A DNA stretch of 64,000 nucleotides from Limnomonas spitsbergensis. Lineage: Eukaryota > Chlorophyta > Chlorophyceae > Chlamydomonadales. The position numbers and the translations under genes were made by a program. Below the pieces are notes generated by a model that did not search any database, had not been told where the DNA came from, and saw only the letters and a list, made by a program, of their open reading frames with translations. Below, piece after piece: positions 30,062-40,861 of this stretch (positions are counted from its first letter, which is position 1; each line of letters begins with the position of its first letter). The DNA lies in NCBI GenBank assembly GCA_037349105.1, contig JAYJMM010000080.1, positions 1,528,006 to 1,592,005 on the forward strand, read 5' to 3'.

Positions 30062-32826
30062 ATTTCTGAAGAGCCCACTTTTTAAGTTATCCTCGATGCT
30101 CGGCTGCAGTCCAGCAACTGCTCAGCCACCTCCTGGTCTCCGGCTGGAGGCCTTTGGGGCAGCCAGACATGGTGATGGGGCCAAGGCCTGTGGTGTGGTT
30201 GTTCTGATGGAGCCTGGTCAAGATATGATTCCATACGGGACTTGGGCGGCTGTGGGGCGGCACTGGGCGGCTGTAGGGCGGCCCGCCGAAGGTCCACTCG
30301 TGGCCGGGAATAGAAGCACAGGAGCGCAATCACCGAAGTTTATGCTGCGACGCCTATCCCGCAAGGGCTGTTGCTGATCCTACATGATTAGATGCTGCTC
30401 AGATTCCACACTGTTCACACTTTTCACAGTCTATTCTATGGTATTGCTAAGAGGGCGGGTGCGGGAGGGTGTTGTACCCCACAAGGCACTTCAGGTTGTT
30501 AAATCTGAAACCCGCGCACCCAGCATATAGCCCAGCCTGGTCGAGTGTGGCGTTTGAAGTTTGACCCCCTGGTATGAACAGTACGATGCTGCACTACGGT
30601 GTTGGTGACAAGCTCCAGCAGCCTGAGCTTCCGCAACCTGCGATGAACGCATTTAGACGCCCAGTCGGACCTTGTCTGTGGAGGTGAATAAAGTTACTTC
30701 GACAAATTTGCACAGCATTTACTTTCAGCAGCTTCGTATACGAATTTGAAAAGTACCGGTATCACAGAAACAGTTTCGGGGGTGGGGCTTTTCTACAATT
30801 GCATGATGGAGCCTGGCTCTTTTGTCTGCTATGGTTAACTTCTTTTTTGACACAAACTAGGGAATATTGAACTCATGGATCGTGGTAGTGGTTGCACGTT
30901 GCTGTTTTTGTCCACGAACCACACCGTGCAATCACTACTGGTACCACGGTTGCTGATCAAGTGGATATAAGAGCGAGACCCGCAACTGAATTGATTCTTG
31001 ACACAAACTCAAGTCGGACCAGTCTCCAGCGCCTTTTGAAATGCAAAACATGTCAATTACGTTACACCCATGGGCCCTGATCAAGAATGCAAAACATGTG
31101 CTCAACAGCCCCAATGCTGGATGGGGCGGTTGAAATATGAATTCCAGGGCCTCCTAGGGTTTAATAGTTTTACAATTCATGGTAAAAGACGACGGTTGCT
31201 GTGAAATACTGTGCGGGAGTTATGGCAGCCACAGGACACAGTTGGGCTACCCGGTGGCAGCTGGCAGTGGTAGATATGGTTGAGGCGTAGACGTTCTCCG
31301 AGGCTGGAACTTCCTTTGCTTTTCCTTTCCAGCCTTTTGTCTGTCCCTTCACTATATTACCCCTTTTCCTTCTTTTTCTGCCCCCAAAAATTAGGCGCCC
31401 CAGCGGCCGAAGCATTTTTGAGCAGGGCCCAGAGGTATAACGTCATTGGCATGGCAGATAATGCTTGACTGTTAACCCGACCACCTTGGATGAGAACCTG
31501 GGCAGCCACCACTAGGCCGATGGGAATCAAGCCTAGACCGACGGGCGGCGGCTGGCCCAAGTAGCATAGCTTACTGCACCATCCCAAACCATGATTACCC
31601 CCCCACCCCTCAAATCCAGCCCCCAGACACGGCCCCTCTTAAATCTTTCTCTCTCGCTTCCTCCTTTCAGTTTTCAGTTTCCAAGGACACAGCTGGACCC
31701 CACCGCAGTGATCAGGGCCCACAGGTACAACTTCGTTGCCATTTCTTTTGGAGAGGATCTTAAATAAAGGAGCTGTCCAAGGCGACATCCAGGCGAGAAA
31801 TGTGCTCTTGAAATACGGGCTACTGATCTTAAGCTTTGGCTCTGAATTCTGGATTTTATGTTTTGTTTCAGATCCCAGACAGACAAACCGAAAAAAAATA
31901 ACTGGTTCAGCTCAGGGCAAGTTAATCTCAGAAGAAAGAGAGCAAGTGTAGAGCTACGGTACAGCAAGAAAATAAACCGAAAGCAAGGGCGATCTCCACA
32001 ATGCTGAAAGAGCTAGTGAGAGAGCACCTTACTCGAGGGAAGCCTGGGCTCACAAGTTAAGCATGCCATGCCACGCCACCACGCGGCGTTAAGGCAGGGA
32101 CCACATGCCCAGAAGACCTGGCTCAAATAAACTACCAAGAGCTAACGCGTCAAGCGCGTCCTGAAATAGCTCAGTGGCCAGGACAGAGACCACCACATCA
32201 AAGGAGACTGCCTGACAAGTCAAGATGGGAACTTGAAGATGCACCCCTCAGCCACGACAAACTGGCCACACAATATAACAAACTACGGTACGCGCCGTCT
32301 CCATCCCCAGTCGCGCCAGGCGGCAAGTTGAGATGCAAGGCTACCCTCTCACCCTTTCCTTGGTCACCAATGAAGGGGTGGGATGGGGGCATCATCTGCC
32401 AGAGACATAAAGTCTTGCAGCAAAGACCAGAGGCTTGGTGCACGAAATTGGCCTGATCATCCACCGATGTACAAGAAGAAGGAGGAATGAAGGCTGTGAC
32501 AAGAGACTTCCTCCTCTTTGCTATCAGAAACCAGCGCCCAGAGGTACGGACGCCCCCATTCCATGTCCTCCACAGCTGCCGTGCACACCACCGACCATAC
32601 GTCGACGAGAATGCCAGACGGGGGCTGCAGCAGCGACACTGAAGAGCAAGGGAGAGGCGTCCCCGGGGGCAAGGCTGATCTGAAAGAAGCTCCAACGGCT
32701 GACGCCACAGCCCACAGGGCATGACCGTCCTGACGTCAGGCCAGAGGACGTGAGCCTGCTGCGGTGCTGCCTGCTGAAACGACCTTAGAGGTTAGAAAAG
32801 GAAAAAATTGGAAGATCACTGGTGGT

Positions 32827-33122
32827 ACTGCTGGATATGGTCCAATGTTACAGCACTGGTGGAATCTTTAGATTCAAAGGTTGAGGGATCGAACATTCGA
32901 ACACGCCATTGAACCAGGGGCTATACGGTACTGGTATGATCCTCTCTCTCCCCCTCTAGATCACCGAGTTCCATGCTCCTGCCCCTTCACCTAGGAAGGT
33001 GGCAAGGCTGCACCATGGTCCTGTTTGTGCACGTTAGCTGGACTTTCGAGGTTGCCCATTCCCTACCAGCCCCACACGGCCGAGTGTTCAGCAGGGCCCA
33101 GCTGGTATGCACCGTTCTAACT
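32827..33122 (+). mobile_element. tRNA-derived SINE-like element, copy 2
   Basis: Same layout as 698-960: degenerate A-box head near 32839, GGGATCGAACATTCG B-box region near 32886, GGCTGCACCATGGTCCTG in the body, GTTCAGCAGGGCCCAGCTGG and TATGCACCGTTCTAAC at the end. More diverged in its head than the copy at 57445. Confidence 0.65.
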
Positions 33123-33385
33123 TCTTAATCTACCACAAACCGGTACATGTATATAATGGAAAGAGAGAAAGAAACCAGTGACTGCAAAGTAAAATCGTCC
33201 CAGGCACCTCTGCCTTGATAAACAGACAACGCATATGAAACGGTTGCCTGTTTTTGAACCGCAGCCCACCGCCTGCAAATCTGAGCTCAAAGAACGGGCG
33301 CCGAAACCTCAGATTTGATAGGGGATTTTGCAGGCACGCGCTTCGAACGCGTGCACACGTGCCCTGCGCGTTCCTTCGCCTGAGT

Positions 33386-33398
33386 GCCTATATAGGAG
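33386..33398 (+). promoter_or_regulatory. TATA-like box of the J-domain gene
   Basis: CCTATATAGGAGC lies about 320 bp upstream of the ATG at 33709, in an intergenic stretch without other features. A transcription start near 33420 would leave a ~290-nt leader. Confidence 0.45.
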
Positions 33399-33708
33399 CT
33401 ACAGTTGCGCATCATTCCCTCAATTCCCGCTTGAAACTGTCGCGCACACCGGTACGCAAACCGTTTCTATTCACCTCGACGCTCCCTCTTGCCCAGTAAG
33501 CCCTCCGACGGACAAATCCGTTGTTACCAGACGACTCGCTACGATAAAGACCTACAAAAGACTTCTCCGTCGCAACAGACGACTCACCAATTGGATTGCT
33601 GCTGTCGTTGCAGCTGTCACACACTCACACACACGCCAGCTGTGCGCTCAAGCTAGCCTGCAACGCAAGCTGTAAACCGTCGTTGTAGCACTGCGAGTCA
33701 CCGCCCAC

Positions 33709-36700
33709 ATGCTGCAGGTCATGCGACCCCATGCAGCATCGTCCCTCGGCCCGCGACATGGGGCAGCGCCATGCTGCCATCCCCATGCTCATCAGCCACA
33801 ACAATCCTCCCATTCAGTACGCCATGCAGCCTCCCAAACGGCGCCGCCCCATGTGGTGCTATGTGGCCGCCGCCTGCTGTGCCGCACGTCCTACTCCACC
33901 TCAGACTCCTCTCCGATAGGCGGTCTAGACTTCTACGCCATCCTGGGGGTCCCACCCTCTGCCCCGGCGGCTGACGTAAGGAAGGCCTACCACGTCCTCA
34001 TGCGAGACCTGCATCCGGATCGCTCGGCAAGCCGATCCGCTGCCGCCGGTGCGATTCATACTGATCCCAATGCACATTATCTTTCAGTGCGCGCCGCACC
34101 ACCGCAGACAGGCTTCTGGGTGGCCACCATTCGGCAGATGAGGACCAAACCTTGACCGGCATACCGCCGGTGGCCTAAGCAGCAGGGCTTGGTTTACCAG
34201 GGCCCCGCGGCCGCAGGCTGTTATGTAGCGATATTGCAGCTGAAGCATGTAGCTATATTGCAGCTGGAGCACCCTAAAATGAGCAAGTGTGCAGCTCCCC
34301 ATGCGAACCCGTCATGCACCATTCCCATGCCCATTCATCCTCATGCACCCAGTGATACTTTTAGTGATTAAGTGATGAACTGATGAAGTAATGAAGTGAA
34401 GTAGTGATGCAGTGGTTACGGTTAGTGATTTAGTGATAGTTTTAGTGTTCTGAGCCATAATTCTGCTGTACTCTTATCCCGCTGAAGTGTGCCGCAGTCC
34501 CCTAATTCTTCCACTTTCTCAGGATTTCACGGGATTTCACGTGTTTTGACAGTTTTTCTGGATATTTTCAATACTGAGCGACTGTGCTCGACCGCAAGTG
34601 GAACCATTGTGCCATGCCGTATTTCAGTGCAGGTCGTACTCAGGACTGACAAACATCATCACTGCGTGCAGCCCATGCCTCCATCCCCAGGCCATGCCTC
34701 CATCCCCAGCCCAGCCCATGCCTCTCCATCCCCAGGCCATGCCTCCAACCCCAGCCCAGCCCATGCCTCTCCATCCCCAGATATATTCATCCACATTCAC
34801 ATTCATCCCAAATCCCAGACATGATCCTCTTACTTTAGGGTTCAGGGTTGTAACCCTAACCCTAAAGCCTGAACCCTACCCCCCTGCAAAATCCCTCCCC
34901 GCAGCTTCGTCCTCCTCAGTTACTGAAGAGCTATGCGTTCTTGTCAATGAAATATACGTGAGTTCGTTGAAAATTCGATTGGCTTGGATCACGAATGGTA
35001 GAATGAATTTGAATATTGATGAGACACATGCGAGTACGATGAAAATCCTGTAGGCTTAGATCACAAAAGGTAGTTTGAATTCGAATAAGGATGAAAGTAC
35101 GATGAAGATCCTCCGGGCCTGCAGCACAAATTGTAAACTTGAATTTGAATGTGATACACCTGCACGTGAGGAAGCTGAAACCACTCAAACCTAAAACACA
35201 ATTTGTACATTTGAATTTGAATTTGAATGAGGGACCGGTGTACCCGAGCGTCAGGAAGATGAAAACTCCGAGACCTGGAGCGTCAATCGAGTAACAATTA
35301 TTTCGGCCCCTGGTCTTCGCGAATTTCCGGAATTCACTGACGTGTGGAACCGAACCTGCACCCTACCCGTATAGCATGTGTACCGTACTGGCTATATCGT
35401 GGATTTCATTTGCCTTCGCTCAGGTATGAGATCATTGATTATTTTGATGTCACCCTGAGGACATACTTTCCACCAAAGCTCTTGCTTTCTGACCGAAGAC
35501 CGAAGTGTTGTTGATCGATGACTAGTACCGGTTTTCAAATATATCCCGCGCCCCTGACCAACGTTAATTATGAGAGAAGGTAAAGCACATCTACGGCATG
35601 CATGCAAGTGTTTAGAAGCCGTGATCGTTTCATGTCATTTGTACTTCCTATATCATGCAATCTGTACATCCTATGCAGCTATGCTTAAAACCCAGAAATC
35701 ATAAACCCTCCATCCTAGACCCCAGGTTCACTCTTCCTGGCCCTCTCGAAAAAAACTTTGGTTGGTTGCCATAACTTTGTATCAAGGCCCCTCACTCATA
35801 AAATCTCTCTGTTTAACGATTCCCCTTTTGCCCCGGGGTTGCCCTTGTCAGGACGTCCTGAGTGACGAGGACCGGCGGGCGGCCTACGACGCTCTGTCGG
35901 GTTTCTCGGCCTGCGGCGTGAACCCTTTCCTTGACAACAGCTACGCCCGCGACCAGGTCTTTGTCGACGAGGTACGTACAGCAGGGTTAGGGCTCAACCC
36001 CAAAACCCGAACCTCACACCCCAGAGCCAAACCCTCAACCCTCACCCCCCAAACCTGAACCCTACCCCCCAGAGCCAATTCTCAACCCCACTCAATCCCT
36101 CTAAATATTAAACCCAGAACCCAGAACCTGTGACCCTGCTGCAACCAGCTACTCCATCGGTACCTGCCACGCCCGTAACGAGAATGTCGTCAAAGAGGTA
36201 CGTACAGCATAGCTAGGGCTGAACCCTTAACACAATACTCTTAACCCCAAACCCTTAAGCCCTTAACCTTGCGGCGTGTGCTCCATCAACGCCAGCTATG
36301 CCCGCGACGAGCTCCTTGTCGAGCAGGCACAGCGAAGCGCAGCGCAATCTACACACCCTTGAGGCTGGAACCCTAGCCTTTGAACCCTGAGTTCTATCTA
36401 GTAAATCCTGATCACGTGGTGGATCCACACTTACCAAAGTACCTTGTAAACCCTGATCGCGTGGTGGTTCCACACTTCCCACAGCCAGAGCACGCATTAA
36501 CGCAAACGGAAGTTAGAAGTGGCGCTGAGCTGCCGATATAGCTAGGTTAGGGCGTGCATAGGTCTTGTCACCGGGAATCCCGTTCATGGTCACACATACG
36601 GTTTAGGGTTTAGAGTTCGTGGTCAAACATTCAGTCCAGGACTTAGGGCTTAGGGTTCCGGGTTTCATGGCCAGGCATTTGGCGTGAAGGTTTCGAGTTA

Positions 36701-39700
36701 CCTGGGAAAGCTTCGAGACAACTCTTTGCCTGCCCAGCCTGCCCCTCACTCCTCCACCTTGGATACCCCCCCTCCCCTAGTGTACAGCTTACACGGCCTT
36801 TATGTATATCCCTCACCTGCAAGCCACACACCCTGAACCCTGACCACCCTCATCTGCATGCCATACACCCTGAACCCCGACCCCTGGCCCCGCTTACCTG
36901 CAAGCCCTGGACCCTGAACTATGAACTCTGAAACCTGAACATCCCTGAACCCTTAACCCTGAACCCTAAACCCTGAACCCTAAACCCTGAACCCTGAACC
37001 CTGAACCCTGAACCCTGAGCCTTGATCCCCCTCACCTGCAAGCTACACACCATGAACCGTCAACCCTTAACCTGAAATCTGGAACCTGAACCCTGACCCC
37101 TCTCCCCTGTACCATTGTGCAGCTGACCTGTATCGGCTGTGGCAAGTGCGTGCGGGCTGCCCCGGCCACCTTTGAGATTGAGGCATCCCTCTATGGCCGG
37201 GCCCGAGTGATTGACCAGCAAGGCGAGGTGCTCGACACCGTCCAAGTGGCGATCGAGACATGTCCGGTTGGTGAGCCATGCAACTCTGCCTTGGGGTCGC
37301 GTGCCTCAGCTACAATTAAGCCACGTCACGTTCAAGGTGGCAATGGAACTCCTGTCTGGTTAGTAAACCATGCATCCATTATTGATAGCGTGCATCGGCT
37401 AAAATTCAGCTCGTCAGCTACAATTCAGCTACATAAGCTACAATTCAGCGCATCTGCTACAATTTAGCTACATCACAGCCAAAGTGGCGATGAAGACATG
37501 TCTGGTTGGCAAGATAAGGGGATGAGACGTGCGCGCACATGTATGCGGTACTAAACAGGCTGCCCGGGGTCACTGTTCCCATGACTTGCTGCCTTATCCC
37601 CCCTGTTTTGCCTCATGTCCCCTTGAGATAAATATTCACTACCCTATTGTGTCCCTTATTTTCTCTCTGATTGCAACCACTGGGCGTTGTCCCTACCCAC
37701 GTACAGTGCTGTCCTAATTTCCTTCGCTGCCACTCAGATTTCCCTGGTGCTCTTTTTTCTTTTTCTCTGTTGGCTCGTTTTTGTTTCAGTTTTCATGGGT
37801 GGTCTCCTCCCGGTTCGCTCTGCCTGGCCCTTTCGCAAAAGGCTGTGCATGGCTGCGTCAACTTTGTAACAAATTTGCAACAGCTTTGTAACAACTTTGT
37901 AACAAGACCCCCTGGTCTGCAGCCCTGATCTCCTCTTTGCATCGGCCAAAACGGGCGGCTTCCTTAATTCACACACTTGTTTGTGTGTTCTAATTATATA
38001 TTTATATAATACTTGATTCATTTTGGCGTTGCCCCAGTTGTTGCCCTGCCCATGCCTGCCTTCATAACCTCCCTGCCCCTTCCTTGCCACCCAGACTGCA
38101 TCCACTGGGTGTCCCCCCTGCGTATCCCCACCCTTGCCTTGCTGTATTGAACCTCTTCGCTGCCGCTGGTATCCCCTCTTTGCTGCTTGTCATGTAACTC
38201 ATATCGCATAATCCGGCCGCCTCAGGCGTCTCCCTACCCATGCCTTGCTTCATTACCTCTCTGCCTTCCTTGCCACACAGATTGCATCCACTGGGTGTCC
38301 CTACCCATACTGAGCTTATTGGAGACAACGCTGACAGGGATGGACAGGTGCGGGCATGATGGCGGTTCGCTGGCTGCAGAATGGCGGTTGGGTGGCATCT
38401 TAATGCACCTGACATGCATACAAAACTCCCGTCATGCAACCCTCTTGGCGCCTCTGGCAACCCCATCCAACACAATGCATCCCCATGCAACCCCATGCAC
38501 CCCTCTGCTTCTGCAGGATGTGTTGAGCTTTGTCACATGCATCCCCATGCAACCCCATGCACCCTGCTGCTCCTAAAGGATTAAGGTTTGTCACATCCCC
38601 CCGCATGCAACCCCATGCAACCCCATGCACCCTGCTGCTCCTAAAGGATCAAGGTTTGTCACATCCCCCCGCATGCAACCCCATGCATCCCTCTGCTTCA
38701 ACCACATTAGTTCAGTTGTGTCCACATGTACTGGCATGTATCCTCATGCACCCACATGCAACCCCATGCAACCCAGGATTGAGGTTTGCCACATGCAACG
38801 CTTCCAACGGACTGCTGGCAATGTTTTCCAGGTAACAAACTAACAATGTGTCAGGGTTCATTCTTAAGAGAATCAGGGTTAAGAAACGCACAGGTTTGGG
38901 GGTTCATTTTATTCTCTATGCGTGAGCTGTCGGTATTGCAGCTGCGTTCTGGCCGCATGCACCATCTCAGCAGTTGTTTAGGTACATAATTGCCAGTGCG
39001 CTAGGCATCAGTAATGTAGTTGCCGTTAGGCATCAGTTAAATACTAAACATGCCCTGCCAATGTAAAGTTTATCATATACTGGTATATATGTAATATATC
39101 AGGTGCATAGCAAATCAATGAAGTCATTAAAATTTGGCCCAGGTTTTATTTTAGTGGGGTTGCCGGTGCCAAGTTATCGTGCTTGATCTCTGTTAGTATG
39201 TAGGTATTTCCCGTGCTGAGCGAAAACGGCCCATGCACCTTGCCATTGCCTCGCGCTTTCCTGCCCATCTCGGGTTTCAGATACGACACATGGATCTGAA
39301 ATCTGCAGAATGATACAGGACTAAACACCTGAACCCTGGATCTCAAACCTGACGTGCTCTGTGTTTGATGCCTGTGCTGCTGCATGTCTGATCGGTGGAT
39401 TACATCATGTATTGTGCACACCCAGGCCCTGAGTGGTGGTTTACATAATATATTGTATAAACCCTCAGTTTGAAGCCCTTAACCCTGAGTGAAGGGTTGC
39501 ACTACATTGTACAAACCCTAAATTGAATGCCCTGAGAGGTGTATGCCTTAATGCCCTTCCCTACTTTCGCCCCCGCTTGTCCCGCTGCACGCCTGCACAG
39601 GAGGCTTATAAGGGGTTTGAGAAGCGCCGAGCCATGATGGACGCCGCAAAGGCTGCTTCAGCTGTGAAAGGAGGGCGACCCAGGTAGGGAAACTGCTTGC

Positions 39701-40861
39701 TTGCTGCTTGAAGATTTGAATTGTTGACGCGGAAATGGCTTTTGGTTCATGAATTATGATATGTTTTTGTTCGATGGCCTTCACAGGATGGACTGGTCGT
39801 TTTGGGGCACTGGCAGTCTCAACCAGACGGTGCGTTGATTGGTTGATTGCTTGATCGGTTGACTGCTGGATTTCATGGGTCTATAGGTGTAACCTTGTTG
39901 ACTGGATTGCATGCATGCATGCATGCATGCTTTGATTGATTGGATGGATGGATGGGATTGCATGAATGTTTGGATTGATGGGATCAATGGGTGCTTAGTC
40001 ACGATTAAGGCCCTCGAGTTAAAACCCAGTGAATTGGGGCAGAATTCGGGAGTCTGGGAGTAAATTCAAGGGCGGGCAGTAAGGGGCAAAGGACAATGGG
40101 CAAGGGCGTCATTGAAAAGGAAACACGGGGCAAGGAGGCAATTGTGGTGAAAAGTGCCGCGGTACTTTTGATAACATTTGCCTGTTGTCAAAACAGATGC
40201 AACGGGCGGTAGATGAAAGGAGACAGCTGACTTCAGATCCTTCACCGAATCAAATGTTGAGGAGATAAATTCGATCCCTTGCTTATTTCATGTACAACAA
40301 TACAAGATGCTATACAAGCTGCAGGGGCTGTTGCACATTTCATGTACAACAATACGAGATGCTAAACAAGCTGCAGGGGCTGTTGCACATTGCATGTACA
40401 ACAATACAAGATGCTATACAAGCTGCAGGGGCTGTTGCTCATTTCATGTACAACAATACAAGATGCTATACAAGCTGCAGGGGCTGTTGCACATTGCATG
40501 TACAAGAATACAAGATGCTATACAAGCTGCAGGGGCTGTTGCACATTTCATGTACAAGAATACAACATGCTAACCTGACGCTGACCTGACCCACCCATCC
40601 ACCGAGCATCAGGACGATGCATCCGTGTATGAAAAAGACGCATCCGTGCATAACAAATATGCATATAGCTTCTGATTTGTTTTGCCCGTTTGAATTCAGG
40701 AGTGGCGGGAGGAGCAGCAGGCCGCAGCGACCGCAGACCCCGCTCAGCGCCGCATCGCCAGGCTGGCCGTGGCAGCTGCGCGTGCCGCCGGGCTGTGGCG
40801 GGCATACCTTCGGAGCCGATCCTCCCTTAAGGTCCTATCATCGGGCTCCGAAGAGGAGTGA
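33709..40861 (+). CDS. Plastid J-domain protein with [4Fe-4S] ferredoxin domain
   Basis: Nine exons: 33709-34048, 34905-34957, 35852-35971, 37123-37270, 38281-38347, 38777-38831, 39601-39683, 39787-39829, 40700-40861; 1071 nt, 356 residues, phases consistent throughout. The first ~65 residues are rich in Arg, Ser, Ala and His, as in a chloroplast transit peptide. The J domain reads DFYAILGVPPSA, HPD (the Hsp70-stimulating triad), then LVNEIYDVLSDEDRRAAYD. The ferredoxin-like domain has CIGCGKC and later ETCPVDCIHWVS, the Cys pattern of a [4Fe-4S] site. A basic alpha-helical tail (FEKRRAMMDAAKAA, EWREEQQAAA) follows. The order matches plant J-ferredoxin proteins of the DJC76/77/82 group, thought to act in plastids. 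Many introns carry copies of adjoining splice junctions. Confidence 0.9.
34106..34282 (+). mobile_element. Short interspersed element family F2, copy
   Basis: Contains GGTGGCCACCATTCGGCAG, GGACCAAACCTTGACCGGC, and a 3' end with a duplicated GCTGAAGCATGTAGC/ GCAGCTGGAGCACCCTAAAA. Lies in intron 1 of the J-domain gene. Confidence 0.55.
34670..34790 (+). repeat. Short CCATGCCTCCATCCCCAG tandem repeats
   Basis: About six units of 17-33 bp (CCATGCCTCCATCCCCAG, CCAGCCCATGCCTCTCC) in intron 1 of the J-domain gene. Each unit ends in CCCCAG, an acceptor-like word. Confidence 0.7.
34945..35290 (+). repeat. ~75-bp decayed copies of J-domain gene exon 2 end and donor
   Basis: The real donor is AATATAC|GTGAGTTCG, followed by TTGAAAATTC and TTGGATCACGAATGGTA. 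Units with GAATTTGAATATTGATGAG, GCGAGTACGATGAAAATCC and TTAGATCACAAAAGGTA repeat about four to five times with rising divergence. The exon word GTCAATGAAATATAC turns into TTGAATATTGATGAG-like text. Confidence 0.55.
36120..36340 (+). repeat. Copies of J-domain gene exon 3 end and donor
   Basis: The real exon end is AGCTACGCCCGCGACCAGG, GTCGACGAG|GTACGTACAGCAGGG (donor 35972). Copies: 36160-36215 (CCACGCCCGTAACGAGAATG, AAAGAG|GTACGTACAGCATAGC) and 36285-36335 (AGCTATGCCCGCGACGAGC, GTCGAGCAGGCACAGC). The first copy keeps a perfect GTACGT donor. Confidence 0.8.
36790..37122 (+). repeat. CCCTCACCTGCAAGC and CCCTGAACCCTAAA repeat tract
   Basis: Units of CCCTCACCTGCAAGC plus ACACACCCTGAACC recur about four times before the exon 37123 acceptor, mixed with telomere-like CCCTAAA/CCCTGAA words (36945-37010). 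Confidence 0.7.
37330..37520 (+). repeat. Copies of J-domain gene exon 4 end, plus CAATTCAGC repeats
   Basis: The real exon end is CCAAGTGGCGATCGAGACA, TGTCCGGTTG|GTGAGCC (donor 37271). Copies: 37330-37365 (CAAGGTGGCAATGGAACTCC, TGTCTGGTTAGTAAACC) and 37480-37515 (AAAGTGGCGATGAAGACATG, TCTGGTTGGCAAG). Between them AGCTACAATTCAGC repeats, also seen at 1316-1410. Confidence 0.75.
37670..38280 (+). repeat. Copies of the acceptor and start of J-domain gene exon 5
   Basis: The real junction is CCACACAG|ATTGCATCCACTGGGTGTC (38280/38281). Copies: 38086-38125 (CCACCCAG|ACTGCATCCACTGGGTGTC), 37672-37700 (ATTGCAACCACTGGGCGTTG) and 38218-38240 (CAGGCGTCTCCCTACCC). The copy at 38093 is near-perfect and would place the same exon start 187 bp upstream. 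Confidence 0.8.
38490..38776 (+). repeat. Copies of the start of J-domain gene exon 6
   Basis: The real junction is AACCCAG|GATTGAGGTTTGCCACATGC (38776/38777). Upstream copies: 38514 (TCTGCAG|GATGTGTTGAGCTTTGTC), 38576 (CTAAAGGATTAAGGTTTGTC) and 38643 (CTAAAGGATCAAGGTTTGTC), in a CATGCAACCCCATGCA-rich background. Only the first keeps an AG of acceptor type. Confidence 0.8.
40285..40570 (+). repeat. ~54-bp tandem repeat, five copies, J-domain gene intron 8
   Basis: Unit: CATGTACAACAATACAAGATG, CTATACAAGCTGCAGGGGC, TGTTGCACATTT. Copies are about 95% alike. It does not obviously resemble the neighbouring exons. Confidence 0.9.

Larger units (their letters stand above)
30062..33708. other. Intergenic region between MED20 and the J-domain gene
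   Basis: No exon could be supported. It contains an interspersed segment at about 31300-31580 (TTAGGCGCCCCAGCGGCC, CAGGGCCCAGAGGTATAACG, then F2-like GCAGCCACCACTAGGCCGATG), a SINE copy (32827-33122), and at 31960-32730 unique-looking sequence with a short TAGCTCAGTGG A-box-like word near 32167. The 3' part is the promoter of the next gene. Confidence 0.45.

Noticed and set aside
32435..32724. Overlapping 60-80-codon frames on both strands at 32.4-32.7 kb
   Set aside because: No family resemblance, no splice partners, and all frames are equally open; unsupported as coding.
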